A stretch of 64,000 nt of DNA from Arthrobacter sp. AQ5-06 (GTDB lineage: Bacteria; Actinomycetota; Actinomycetes; Actinomycetales; Micrococcaceae), in NCBI RefSeq assembly GCF_003287955.1, contig NZ_QMKP01000009.1, forward strand, positions 113,474-177,473. Direction: 5' to 3'. Positions 16,829 through 25,249 of the stretch are shown here, in pieces (position 1 is the first letter of the stretch; every line of letters begins with the position of its first letter). The position numbers were made by a program, and so were the translations under genes. The notes under the pieces were generated by a model that was given only the letters and a program-made list of their open reading frames with translations, ran no database searches and was not told where the DNA came from.

Positions 16829-17093
16829 TTGAAAGAGGCCCAGACGCGGGGATGGTACGCTTATGGGACTTGATGTGCAGTGATGCCCGCTCGTCCCTAT
16901 ATTTGGGAAGCGGGTTTTTTCATGTGAGAGGCACATCCTGCGTCGATGAACGCGTTCCATTTGGTCCCAGCCGCCGCCCTGATTTGGGCAGCAGCACGGT
17001 TGATCACCTGAATTTTCTTCGGCGAAACCCTTGAGCCAACCGGCATCGGGGGCCGATATCCGCACGGATACCGCCTGAAAGACCTTGAAATAT
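16829..17093 (+). promoter_or_regulatory. Long leader of the DEAD-box helicase gene with early terminator
   Basis: A weak promoter-like pair (ttgaaa at 16829 and tacgct at 16856, wide spacing) precedes a transcript start expected near 16868. A strong intrinsic terminator follows within 50 nt (separate entry), and another 170 nt of leader without a gene precedes the ATG at 17094. Such a layout fits transcription attenuation or a short regulatory RNA; no known riboswitch was recognised. Confidence 0.45.
16886..16920 (+). terminator. Intrinsic terminator inside the helicase leader
   Basis: The stem cccgct-cg-tccc pairs with ggga-agcggg around a tatattt loop and is followed by six T residues (16915-16920). 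It is a textbook rho-independent terminator lying about 175 nt before the helicase start codon and downstream of the opposite-strand methyltransferase gene. Confidence 0.8.
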
Positions 17094-19043
17094 ATGACTA
17101 CTTTTGCTGCCCTCGGCACGCCCAAAGAACTTGCCGACACCCTCACCGCCCAGGGAATTGTTGAGCCGTTCCCCATCCAGGTCAAGACCCTCCCGGACAC
17201 CCTGGCCGGACGCGACGTCCTGGGCCGCGGCCGCACCGGCTCCGGCAAGACCATCGCTTTCGCCATCCCGCTTGTAGCACGACTCGCTGAGCGGGAAGCC
17301 AAGCACTTCCGCAAGCCCGGCCGCCCCATGGGCCTGGTCCTCGCGCCGACCCGCGAGCTGGCCACCCAGATCAACGCCACCATCGAGCCGATGGCCAAGG
17401 CCATGGGCCTGACCACCACCGTGATCTACGGCGGCATCTCCCAGGCCCGCCAGGAAAAGGCCCTGCGCGCCGGCGTCGACATCGTCATCGCCTGCCCGGG
17501 CCGCCTGGAGGACCTGATCCGCCAGCGCATCCTGACCCTCGAAGGCGTCGAGATCACCGTCCTCGACGAGGCCGACCACATGGCCGACCTCGGCTTCCTC
17601 CCGGTCGTCAAGAAGCTCATGGACATGACCCCCAGCCAGGGCCAGCGCCTGCTGTTCTCCGCCACCCTGGACAACGGCGTGGACAAGATCGTCCAGCGCT
17701 ACCTGTCCAACCCGCTGACCCACGCCGTGGACGAATCACAGGCAGCGGTGACCACCATGGAACACCACGTCCTGGTGGTCAACGACCAGACCGTCAAGAA
17801 GCAGCTGATCGTTGAGCTCGCCTCTGGTGCCGGCCGCCGCGTCCTCTTTATGCGGACCAAGCACCACGCCCGCAAGCTGGCCAAGACCCTGACCGACGCC
17901 GGGATCCCCGCCGTCGATCTGCACGGCAACCTCTCGCAGAACGCCCGTGACCGCAACCTGGCCGAGTTTTCCTCCGGTGACGTCCGCGTCCTGGTGGCCA
18001 CCGACGTCGCAGCCCGCGGCGTCCACGTGGACGACGTCGAACTGGTTATCCACGTGGATCCGCCCACAGAGCACAAGGCATACCTCCACCGCTCAGGCCG
18101 TACGGCCCGTGCAGGTTCGGATGGCACGGTTGTCACGCTGACCCTCCCGGAGCAGCAGTCCGACGTCAAGAAGCTGATGAAGGCTGCAGGCGTCGAGGTT
18201 AACTTCGAGCGCGTTACCGCCAACTCCCCGCTGGTTGCTGAACTCGTGGGCGACATGGCCGACAAGATCGATCCGCGCACGCGCGCCGCTCTTCTGGCCA
18301 AGAAGTCCGCGCAGGGTGGCGGCACCTCCACGGGTGCCAACGCCGAGCGCAAGCGCGCCCGCCGCAGCCAGGAAGGCCCCACCGCCGGTGGCCGTGGCGG
18401 CCGTGGTGGACGTGGACGCGTCTCCGCTGAGCCGACCCGCACCGATCTTCCCCGCGCCGAGCGCCGCGCTGTTGCCTACGAAGGCCGCACCGAGGCACGG
18501 GCAGCATTTGACCGTGTAGCTGAGCAGAACGAGGACCGCGCCATTGCAGCAGCTGCTGCTCGCCGCAATTCCCGCGGGCACGGCGCCACAGGCTCCACGC
18601 ACCGCAACGACGTCCCCGCAGCAGGTGGCCGTGCAGCGGCTGGCCGCGGTTCAGACGGCCGTTCGGATTCACGCGTTACCCGCAGCGATGCTCCCCGTGG
18701 CGGCACGGGCCGCCCGGCCACCACCGGCGGACAGCGCGGCGGACGTCCGGCAACGGGCCAGCGCGCAGCCGGAGCCCGCACTGCAGGCGCCGGTGCAGGT
18801 GCCCGCACAGGTGGATCCGGCCAGCGGGCCGGAGCCTCCACGGGTAACTCGGGCAACGGCGGTAACTCGGGCAACGGCGGCAACGCCGGCAACAAGGCTG
18901 TTTGGTCCTCCAACACCGGCGGCACGTCCGGTGGCTCGTACGCCGGTAACGGTGGCGGTAACGGTGGCGGCAGTGGCCGTCCGGCACGCAGCGGTCCCCG
19001 CCGCGCGTCGGCTCCGGCCTCGAACGAACGCCGCAGCCGCTAA
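17094..19043 (+). CDS. DEAD-box ATP-dependent RNA helicase
   Basis: A protein of 649 residues. The core has a Q-motif (FPIQ), Walker A GRTGSGKT, PTRELA, a canonical DEAD box (TVLDEADHMADLGF), SAT, and motifs IV-VI ending HRSGRTARAG. After residue 400 comes a disordered Arg/Gly-rich tail (GGRGGRGGRGR) and Asn/Gly repeats (GNSGNGGNSGNGG), typical of cold-induced RNA helicases that unwind structured mRNA and assist ribosome assembly. The tail supplies RNA affinity. ATG 17094 begins the conserved protein; a TTG at 17085 is in frame. Confidence 0.93.
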   Translation: MTTFAALGTPKELADTLTAQGIVEPFPIQVKTLPDTLAGRDVLGRGRTGSGKTIAFAIPLVARLAEREAKHFRKPGRPMGLVLAPTRELATQINATIEPMAKAMGLTTTVIYGGISQARQEKALRAGVDIVIACPGRLEDLIRQRILTLEGVEITVLDEADHMADLGFLPVVKKLMDMTPSQGQRLLFSATLDNGVDKIVQRYLSNPLTHAVDESQAAVTTMEHHVLVVNDQTVKKQLIVELASGAGRRVLFMRTKHHARKLAKTLTDAGIPAVDLHGNLSQNARDRNLAEFSSGDVRVLVATDVAARGVHVDDVELVIHVDPPTEHKAYLHRSGRTARAGSDGTVVTLTLPEQQSDVKKLMKAAGVEVNFERVTANSPLVAELVGDMADKIDPRTRAALLAKKSAQGGGTSTGANAERKRARRSQEGPTAGGRGGRGGRGRVSAEPTRTDLPRAERRAVAYEGRTEARAAFDRVAEQNEDRAIAAAAARRNSRGHGATGSTHRNDVPAAGGRAAAGRGSDGRSDSRVTRSDAPRGGTGRPATTGGQRGGRPATGQRAAGARTAGAGAGARTGGSGQRAGASTGNSGNGGNSGNGGNAGNKAVWSSNTGGTSGGSYAGNGGGNGGGSGRPARSGPRRASAPASNERRSR

Positions 19044-19067
19044 GGTTTCGGATATCCGCTGCTGAAA

Positions 19068-19105
19068 CGGACAGCCGCTGCCGGGATCCCGGCAGCGGCT
19101 GTCCG
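19068..19105. terminator. Perfect 38-bp palindrome between convergent genes
   Basis: Arms cggacagccgctgccggga and its exact complement abut with no loop. It lies 24 bp after the helicase stop codon and 44 bp from the stop of the MBL-fold gene, suiting a bidirectional terminator, though no T-run follows. Confidence 0.65.
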
Positions 19106-19149
19106 AATCTGTAGCGCTTTGGTTGAGCTTGTCCGAACCGGGGGTTGAG

Positions 19150-19806
19150 CTACCAGCCGCGGGCGCGCCACTCCTCCAGGTGCGGGCGTTCCGTGCCCAG
19201 GGTGGTGGGGCTGCCGTGGCCCGGGTGCACCACGGTGTCATCCGGGTAGGCCTCGAACAACCGCGCGGTGACGTCGTCCAGCAGGGACGTGAACCGCTCA
19301 GGATCTTTCTGCGTATTGCCCACGCCGCCCGGGAACAATGAGTCCCCGCTGAAGATGTGGGCAGGCCCTTCCGGGTCCTGGTACACAAACGCGATCGATC
19401 CCGGAGTATGGCCGCGCAGGTGCACGGCGGTGAGCCCGAAGCCGTCCACGGCGCAGGTGTCCCCATGCTCCAGGGCCCGGTCCACGGGTACCGGCAGCGC
19501 CTCGGCATCGTCCTTTCCGGCAACGGTTGGGGCGCCGGTCGCTTCCACCAACGCCGGCAGTGCCCGGACGTGGTCCCAATGCTGGTGCGTCGTTGCAATC
19601 TGCGCCAGTTTGGTTGTGGCCGCGGTATCCGCACCGGCGTCCTGCAGCATCGCCTGGATGGCCGGAAGGTCGTCCGCAGCATCAATCAGCAGTTGTTCGC
19701 CGCTGGCCTTCGCGGTCAGCAGGTACACGTTGTTGTTCATCTCGCTGACGGAGATGCTGCGGATGGTGATGTCGCGGAGGTCGTGAATGATCGTGTCCAT
19801 GGGCAT
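19150..19806 (-). CDS. MBL-fold metallohydrolase (glyoxalase II-like)
   Basis: A protein of about 218 residues. The metal-binding motif reads THQHWDH (HxHxDH type). The second histidine is in LRGHTPGS and the bridging aspartate in FSGDSLFPGGVG, with the last histidine in VVHPGHGSPTTLG. These give a dinuclear zinc site of the glyoxalase II/hydroxyacylglutathione hydrolase group. The physiological substrate is unknown. ATG 19806 (MPMDTII) or ATG 19800 may start the protein. Confidence 0.88.
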   Translation of the reverse strand: MPMDTIIHDLRDITIRSISVSEMNNNVYLLTAKASGEQLLIDAADDLPAIQAMLQDAGADTAATTKLAQIATTHQHWDHVRALPALVEATGAPTVAGKDDAEALPVPVDRALEHGDTCAVDGFGLTAVHLRGHTPGSIAFVYQDPEGPAHIFSGDSLFPGGVGNTQKDPERFTSLLDDVTARLFEAYPDDTVVHPGHGSPTTLGTERPHLEEWRARGW

Positions 19807-19810
19807 CAGT

Positions 19811-20806
19811 CTATTCACGGCCCTGGGACACCCAGTTGGGGTCCGCCGAGCGGGAGCCGACGACGGCGTCCGCAGCCTGATCCAACGCGTCCAGTTGCGC
19901 CGGGGTCAGGTCCAGCGACAGGGCGCCCAGGTTTTCGTCGATCCGGTGCATTTTGCGCGTGCCGGGGATGGGGACCACGGCCAGTCCCCGCCGTTTGCCC
20001 TGCTCCAGCAGCCACGCGAGTGCAACCTGGGCGGGCGTTGCGGACAGCTCGGCCGCGACCGACCGCACGGCCGCCACGACTCCCTGGTTCGCGTCAAAGG
20101 CGTCCGCGGCGAACCGCGGGATCCGGCGTCGGAAGTCGTTTGCTCCCAGGCTGGAAGCGTCCACCGTGCCGGTGAGGAATCCCCGGCCCAGTGGCGAATA
20201 CGGCACAAAGCCCACGCCCAGGCTGGCCGCGGCCGGAACTACGTTGCGTTCCACGTCGCGGCTCCAGATGGACCATTCGCTTTGGACCGCGGCGATGGGG
20301 TGCACGGAGTGGGCTTCGGCCAGCTCCTGCGCGGTCACCTCTGACAGGCCAAGGTGTTTGACCTTGCCCTGCTGCACCAGCCCCGCCATGGCCTCCACGG
20401 TTTCCACAATCGGAACGCGGAGGTCACGGCGGTGCATGTAGTAGAGGTCGATCACGTCCGTGCCAAGCCGCTTTAGGCTGGCGTCGACAGCCTGCCGGAC
20501 GTAGGCGGCATCTCCCCGGACATCCGTGTAGCCAGCAACCGGCGAGCCCACCAGGGAAAACTTGGTGGCGAGCTGCACTTCACCCCGCCGGTCCTTGAGC
20601 AACTGCGCGATGAGTTGCTCGTTGCTGCCTCCGCCGTAGATGTCCGCGGTGTCAATGAAGCTGACGCCGGCATCCACCGCATGGTGCAGGGTTTTGAGGG
20701 CCTCGTGCGGGTCAACCTCGCCGTAGACCGGGGTGAGGGCCATGCCGCCGAAGCCGAGGGGGCTGACGTTGAGGCCGTCGCCGAGGTGTACCAATGGTGC
20801 AGTCAT
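19811..20806 (-). CDS. Aldo/keto reductase
   Basis: A protein of 331 residues with the NADPH-dependent aldo/keto reductase barrel. Catalytic residues are visible: Asp and Tyr in FIDTADIYGGG, Lys in LATKFSLVG, and His in DLYYMHRRD. The C-terminal cofactor motif is VVPIPGTRKMHRIDENL. The IDTADIYG form resembles the AKR13/YghZ-like groups. A 43-bp piece of this gene (20392-20434) is repeated upstream at 21538-21580. Confidence 0.93.
   Translation of the reverse strand: MTAPLVHLGDGLNVSPLGFGGMALTPVYGEVDPHEALKTLHHAVDAGVSFIDTADIYGGGSNEQLIAQLLKDRRGEVQLATKFSLVGSPVAGYTDVRGDAAYVRQAVDASLKRLGTDVIDLYYMHRRDLRVPIVETVEAMAGLVQQGKVKHLGLSEVTAQELAEAHSVHPIAAVQSEWSIWSRDVERNVVPAAASLGVGFVPYSPLGRGFLTGTVDASSLGANDFRRRIPRFAADAFDANQGVVAAVRSVAAELSATPAQVALAWLLEQGKRRGLAVVPIPGTRKMHRIDENLGALSLDLTPAQLDALDQAADAVVGSRSADPNWVSQGRE
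20392..20434. repeat. 43-bp segment shared with 21538-21580 (copy inside AKR gene)
   Basis: The stretch encoding HRRDLRVPIVETVEA of the aldo/keto reductase matches 21538-21580 at 41 of 43 positions. Confidence 0.75.
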
Positions 20807-20872
20807 GAGCGCTCTCCATTCGTTTGTGGATTCTCGTCCCAGCCAAGAACCCCGACCCTTGCCCCAGTATTC

Positions 20873-21511
20873 CTAGCCGGTGACCTGACCCCACGGGATG
20901 ATCCGGTCGGCGCCCCGGCGTGTGGCCTCGATCATCACCGCGTTGGCCTCATCCGGGCCCGCCGCCCATGCCTCCGCAGCGGCCCGCTCCATACCGAACT
21001 CCACGTGCCGGTCCACCAGCCGGGCCAGCCGCAGCGCGGGAGGGGAATCCATGAACCAGACCTCATCCAGCTGCGCCCGGACATCCTTCCACTCGGGTGT
21101 CTCCGCCAGCAGATAGTTTCCCTCGGTGATCACCAGCGGCACGGACGCGGGGACTGCGATGGACGCGGCCACCGGTTCGTCCAAAGTCCGCCGGAACTCG
21201 GGCGCGTACACCACTGCCTCATCCCGCCGCACGAGCCGCTGCAACAGCGAGAGGTAGCCGCCGACGTCGAACGTGTCCATTGCGCCCTTGCGCTGCCGCA
21301 GCGGCGTGCCCTCGATGATCGCGTTGGCCAGGTGGAAGCCATCCATCGGCACCACGACGGCGGTATCAGGGTCGAACTCCCGCTGCAGCCGGGCCGCGAA
21401 CATGGACTTGCCGGAGCCGGGTGCGCCCGTGATGCCCAGGAGTAGCCGCCGGCCGCCGTCGAGGCTGTGCTGCAGGGCGTCGAGTGCCTGCTGTACTTCG
21501 GGGGAGTCCAT
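20873..21511 (-). CDS. P-loop nucleoside/pantothenate-kinase-like protein
   Basis: A protein of 212 residues of the uridine kinase/pantothenate kinase-like P-loop group. Walker A is GAPGSGKS, the substrate loop VVPMDGFHLAN, and a later ITEGNYLLAE motif is typical of the YfhH/FrcK-like kinases that phosphorylate sugars or nucleosides. The lid region contains RLVDRHVEFGM. The substrate is not known. Its start ATG lies 66 nt after the aldo/keto reductase's ATG-side region, on the same strand. Confidence 0.88.
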   Translation of the reverse strand: MDSPEVQQALDALQHSLDGGRRLLLGITGAPGSGKSMFAARLQREFDPDTAVVVPMDGFHLANAIIEGTPLRQRKGAMDTFDVGGYLSLLQRLVRRDEAVVYAPEFRRTLDEPVAASIAVPASVPLVITEGNYLLAETPEWKDVRAQLDEVWFMDSPPALRLARLVDRHVEFGMERAAAEAWAAGPDEANAVMIEATRRGADRIIPWGQVTG

Positions 21512-21537
21512 GGCAAAAGCCTAAACCGGCCGCTGGT

Positions 21538-21580
21538 CCTCCACGGTTTCCACGATCGGAACGCGGCGGTCACGGCGGTG
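21538..21580. repeat. 43-bp aldo/keto reductase gene fragment
   Basis: It differs from 20392-20434 at two positions and keeps the same orientation. It is probably the remnant of a duplicated aldo/keto reductase gene whose remainder has been lost. Confidence 0.7.
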
Positions 21581-21724
21581 TGGGTGCAGTCATCTTCGGA
21601 CGGGACTGCAGCCATGGGAGACTTCGTGGACCCACGCTTTCACGGCTGGCTCCCTCTTTTCCGTTTGATCTGGTACTGTGCGCCCCCTACGTCGGCTCCG
21701 TAGGTTTATGGCTACACCAGGAGG

Positions 21725-21740
21725 AGTGATCTGGATCACC
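21725..21740. promoter_or_regulatory. CRP/GlxR-like operator of permease 1
   Basis: agtga-tctgga-tcacc fits GTGA-N6-TCAC, the half-site layout of CRP and actinobacterial GlxR. The core gtgatctggatcac is a 14-bp inverted repeat. A matching site precedes permease 2. Confidence 0.6.
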
Positions 21741-21804
21741 CAGTGATTGCAGTACGGTCCGAACCTCCGGTGGACCTGGCTTCGCGCTTCGTGGCGCGGG
21801 CACC

Positions 21805-21816
21805 GAAGTGCACTTC
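21805..21816. promoter_or_regulatory. 12-bp palindrome GAAGTGCACTTC in permease 1 leader
   Basis: A perfect palindrome conserved exactly at 32338-32349 before permease 2, in the same setting relative to the start codon. It may be an operator or a leader hairpin. Confidence 0.6.
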
Positions 21817-21848
21817 AACGGGTTTCGTCAGAGCATCTTGGAGGAAAC

Positions 21849-23336
21849 GTGTATCAAGCCGAACCCCGGCAGGCCGACAATGCCGGTCTCAGTAAGGGCC
21901 TCAAGAACAGACACATGAATTTGATTGCCATTGGGGGCGTCATTGGTGCCGGGCTGTTCGTCGGCAGTGGCGTGGTGATCAGCAGCACCGGCCCGGCGGC
22001 CATCGTCTCGTTTGCGATCGCAGGCGTCATCACCTTGCTCCTCATGCGGATGCTGGCCGAAATGGCCGTAGCGCGTCCGGTGGTGGGCTCTTTTTATGTC
22101 TACGCACGCCAGGCACTGGGACAGCGGGCCGGCTTCGCCACCGGCTGGATGTACTGGTATTTCTTTGTGATTGTAGTGGCCGTCGAGGCGATTGCCGGTG
22201 GCCGGATCATCCAGCTGTGGTTCCCCATGGTTCCGCTGTGGATGCTCAGCCTGGGCCTGATGGTGGTACTGAGCGCAACGAACATGGTTTCCGCCCGCTC
22301 CTTCGGCGAATTCGAGTACTGGTTCAGCTCCATCAAAGTCGTCGCCATCGTCCTGTTCCTGGGGCTGGGCGTACTCTGGATCACCGGCCTGTGGCCCGAA
22401 TCGACCCCGGGGATCGGCAACCTGTTTGACCACGGCGGGTTCACGCCGCTGGGCTGGGGAGCCGTGCTGGCCGCCGTCGTTCCCTGTGTGGCTTTCTATA
22501 CCGGGGCGGAAATCATCACCATTGCGGCCGCCGAGTCCGAGAACCCCGAGCGTTCCGTCAAGAAGGCCATGCGCTCCATCGTGGCCCGGGTGGTGACCTT
22601 CTACGTCGGCTCGATCTTCGTGGTGGTGGCGATCCAGAGGTGGGATGCCGAGAGCGTCGGCGTGAGCCCTTACGCGGCCGTGCTGGACGTCCTGGGTATC
22701 CCGGCGGTGTCCACGATCATGAACTTCATCGTGCTCACCGCGGTGCTCTCGTGCCTGAACTCAGCCCTGTACACCACCTCGCGGATGCTGTTTGCGCTCA
22801 CCCGCAACGGCGATGCCCCCAAGTTCTTCACCAAGCTGTCACGGAGCGGCGTTCCGCGCCGTGCCATCCTGCTGGGCACCACCGTGGGGTACGTGTCGGT
22901 GGTCTGTGTCTACGTGTGGGGCGATGTGGTGTTCGCCTTCCTGGTGAATTCGTACGGTGCCGTGGCGCTCTTCGTATACCTGGCGATCGCCCTGTCACAG
23001 GTGGTGCTGCGCAAGAGACTGGACCGCGACGACCCCGCGGCGTTGAAGCTTAAGATGTGGCTGTTCCCGTGGCTCAGCTACGCGACCATCGCGCTCATGC
23101 TCTTGGTCATCGCCGCCATGGCCCTGCTGCCCAGCACGCAGACCCAGTTCGTGATGAGCGGCGTGACGCTCGTGATCATCCTGCTCAGCTACGAGCTGCG
23201 CCGGCGCTACGGCCGGAAGCCCGGAGAAGAGGCCGGCAACGACGCCGCCGACCTTCCGGCGGATCCGTCCTTGGACTCCACGGCTGAAGGGCTCGAGGAG
23301 GAGCCCGACAAGCAGCCGGTAGCGGCCCGCCCTTGA
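21849..23336 (+). CDS. APC-family amino acid permease (permease 1), candidate taurine/GABA carrier
   Basis: A protein of about 495 residues with 12 transmembrane helices of the amino acid-polyamine-organocation family (GABA permease/AAT group). The first helix carries GGVIGAGLFVGSG, followed by VGSFYVYARQALG and the FYTGAEIITIAAAES motif. The C-terminus is a polar Glu/Asp-rich tail. Start GTG 21849 has GGAGGA just upstream. The gene borders a taurine-degradation island that lacks TauABC, so an aminosulfonate such as taurine is a likely substrate; this is inference, and GABA or beta-alanine are alternatives. A close paralog lies at 32380. Confidence 0.9.
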   Translation: MYQAEPRQADNAGLSKGLKNRHMNLIAIGGVIGAGLFVGSGVVISSTGPAAIVSFAIAGVITLLLMRMLAEMAVARPVVGSFYVYARQALGQRAGFATGWMYWYFFVIVVAVEAIAGGRIIQLWFPMVPLWMLSLGLMVVLSATNMVSARSFGEFEYWFSSIKVVAIVLFLGLGVLWITGLWPESTPGIGNLFDHGGFTPLGWGAVLAAVVPCVAFYTGAEIITIAAAESENPERSVKKAMRSIVARVVTFYVGSIFVVVAIQRWDAESVGVSPYAAVLDVLGIPAVSTIMNFIVLTAVLSCLNSALYTTSRMLFALTRNGDAPKFFTKLSRSGVPRRAILLGTTVGYVSVVCVYVWGDVVFAFLVNSYGAVALFVYLAIALSQVVLRKRLDRDDPAALKLKMWLFPWLSYATIALMLLVIAAMALLPSTQTQFVMSGVTLVIILLSYELRRRYGRKPGEEAGNDAADLPADPSLDSTAEGLEEEPDKQPVAARP

Positions 23337-23365
23337 TCTTCAGGCCGGATGTCCGTCCGGTCCGT

Positions 23366-23418
23366 AAAGCCCGCCGCGGGGAAGTGCCAATGGAGGCACG
23401 TCCCCGCGGCGGGCTTTT
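23366..23418. terminator. Bidirectional terminator between permease 1 and the cobT-like gene
   Basis: aaagcccgccgcgggga (23366-23382) pairs with tccccgcggcgggctttt (23401-23418), with an inner gtgcc/ggcac stem. A-run and T-run on the two sides give a terminator for both convergent genes. Confidence 0.85.
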
Positions 23419-23450
23419 GCGTTGAGCGGCTTCGCCGCACGGGGGTAGCG

Positions 23451-25241
23451 TCAGGGGCGTCCGGCAAGCATGGCCAGGACCTGCCCGACGACGGCGGCAC
23501 TGCTTCCGCGCGAGAGGTCCAGTGCGATGTTCCTGCGGTAGTACGGCGAGAGATCCAGCCCCACGCCCAGGCCGAAGATCTCCGCGTTGCCGGCGGCTTC
23601 GTGCGCCGCCACGACATCCCGTAGATGTTGTTCCAGGTAGTGGCCGTCGTTGGCCAGGGCGGTGGCGCCATCCATCGGGCTGCCGTCGGACACCACCAGC
23701 AGGATCCGCCGTTCGGAGCCGTTGCTCCCCCTGCCGCCATTCCCAGGGCCGCCCCCGAGCCTGGCGCAGGCCCAGTCCACGGCCTCGCCGTCGACTCCTT
23801 CGCGGAACAGGTCCTTCTTCATGAGCCCGGCAATGGACGGGCGGGCCCGCCGCCACGGGGTGTCTGCGTCCTTGAAGACCAGGTGCCGCACCTCGTTGAG
23901 CCGCCCCGGATACGGGCGCCTGCCGGTACGGATCCAGTCCTTCCCGGCGCGGCCGCCGTTCCAGGCAGCCGTGGTGAAGCCGAGGACTTCGCAACGCGCC
24001 CCCGCCAGTTCAAGGGCGCGCGCGTAGACGTCCACCAGCGCGGCCACGGCGGCGCTGTGCTCCTTCATGGAACCGGAGCAGTCCACCAGGAACGTCACCG
24101 CGGCGTCGGTCCGGGGTTCTATCCGTTCGGTCCGGAACACCCTGCGGTCCCCGGATGCCGTGACCAGCCGGGCGAGCCTGCTGCCGTCGAGCCGGCCCTC
24201 AATGGCGTCGCCGTCCCAGCCGTCGTGGACGGCTGTGGACAGCACCGCGCCCAGGGCACGGCCCAGCCGGGGTACGTTGATGCCCTGCCTGGCAATGTCG
24301 TCGTCCAGCTGCTGCCGATAACCGCGCAGCAGTTCGGCGCGGACCAAATCCGTGGCCTTGAGCTCGCGGTCATAGACCGTGGTGAACTTTCGGTAGCCGT
24401 CCTCTCCGGCTTCCAGCGCATGGCTGCGCCCATACCCGGCGGTGGGGACGGCGTCGTCGTTGCTGTCCTGATCGAACAGCAGCTGGAACTGCGGCACCCG
24501 GCCGCCGGAGCGGGAGGGCCGCGCTTCCCGGGCTTCCAGGTGCTCGCTGATGGCGGCGACGGTCTCCGCGATGGCGAGGGCATGGCGGCCGAAGCCCGGC
24601 TGGGAGAACCGTTCCCGCCGCAGGGCGGCCAGATGCGTGCCGAGGTGAGGGGCAAGCTCGGCCCGGGTGGATTCAATCCGGTCCTCGAAGTCCGGAGACA
24701 TCGGCTCCGCGGTGATCCTCGCCCGGCAGACCTGGGCCACGGTGAAGAGGATGAGTCCCAGATCCGTGTCCGCCAGCGTGGACGCCTCGAACTCCCGGGA
24801 CCATTGCTGGAAGCGGCGGTTCAGGTTGGCCCGGACCCCCGGCATGGCGGCGTCGGCCAGCGACTCGGTACGGAACTGTTCGAGCATCTCAAACACCAGC
24901 ATTCGTGCCGGCGTTGCGGGGCAGAACTCCGCATGCAGAGCGGCGTCGCTGTGCTGCAGCCGCAGCGCCATGCCGTCCGCCGCGCCGCGGAAGGCGTCCA
25001 ACGTAACGGCGTCCGTTCCCGGGTGGAGATGGGGCGCCGGCATGGCTAGCGGGGCGCTCTCGCGGTACAGCGCGGGGCCGCGGAAGTGCAGGCCGCCCTG
25101 CCCGCTGAGCCCGCGCATGGCTGCGGCGCACAGTTCAAGGGTCTGCTTGCGGCGGCGCAGCGAGGTGGCTGCGAGCTGCCGGGAGGCGGCCTCCGCCCGT
25201 TCCCTCTCCGCCTGCTCCGTCTGTTCCGCCAGGGAGGCCAT
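23451..25241 (-). CDS. CobT-like VWA domain protein
   Basis: A protein of 596 residues of the cobalt-chelatase CobT type. The N-terminal 350 residues are helical. The C-terminus is a von Willebrand A domain with a complete MIDAS motif (FLVDCSGSMKEHS) and a second metal-loop segment (LLVVSDGSPMDGATA). With a MoxR/CobS AAA+ ATPase such proteins form chaperone-like complexes that insert metals or remodel enzymes. It starts 8 nt after the cobS-like gene and is the last gene of an iclR-cobS-cobT operon. No CobN chelatase subunit or corrin gene is present, so a role in cobalamin synthesis is doubtful. Confidence 0.88.
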   Translation of the reverse strand: MASLAEQTEQAERERAEAASRQLAATSLRRRKQTLELCAAAMRGLSGQGGLHFRGPALYRESAPLAMPAPHLHPGTDAVTLDAFRGAADGMALRLQHSDAALHAEFCPATPARMLVFEMLEQFRTESLADAAMPGVRANLNRRFQQWSREFEASTLADTDLGLILFTVAQVCRARITAEPMSPDFEDRIESTRAELAPHLGTHLAALRRERFSQPGFGRHALAIAETVAAISEHLEAREARPSRSGGRVPQFQLLFDQDSNDDAVPTAGYGRSHALEAGEDGYRKFTTVYDRELKATDLVRAELLRGYRQQLDDDIARQGINVPRLGRALGAVLSTAVHDGWDGDAIEGRLDGSRLARLVTASGDRRVFRTERIEPRTDAAVTFLVDCSGSMKEHSAAVAALVDVYARALELAGARCEVLGFTTAAWNGGRAGKDWIRTGRRPYPGRLNEVRHLVFKDADTPWRRARPSIAGLMKKDLFREGVDGEAVDWACARLGGGPGNGGRGSNGSERRILLVVSDGSPMDGATALANDGHYLEQHLRDVVAAHEAAGNAEIFGLGVGLDLSPYYRRNIALDLSRGSSAAVVGQVLAMLAGRP

Positions 25242-25249
25242 GCGCGGCC

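Larger units (their letters stand above)
21512..21848. promoter_or_regulatory. Control region and leader of permease 1
   Basis: Apart from the AKR fragment, this gap holds the permease control elements: a CRP/GlxR-like site, a 12-bp palindrome and a conserved ribosome-binding segment. The last 50 bases are strongly similar to the same region before permease 2. No gene is seen. Confidence 0.6.

Noticed and set aside
18781..19030. The Gly/Asn repeat DNA at the end of the helicase gene as a minisatellite element
   Set aside because: It is in frame and encodes the low-complexity RNA-binding tail usual for this helicase type.
23625..25049. Plus-strand frame of 474 codons opposite the cobT-like gene
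   Set aside because: It shows no motif and its codons mirror the CobT-like protein, which has an intact MIDAS motif.
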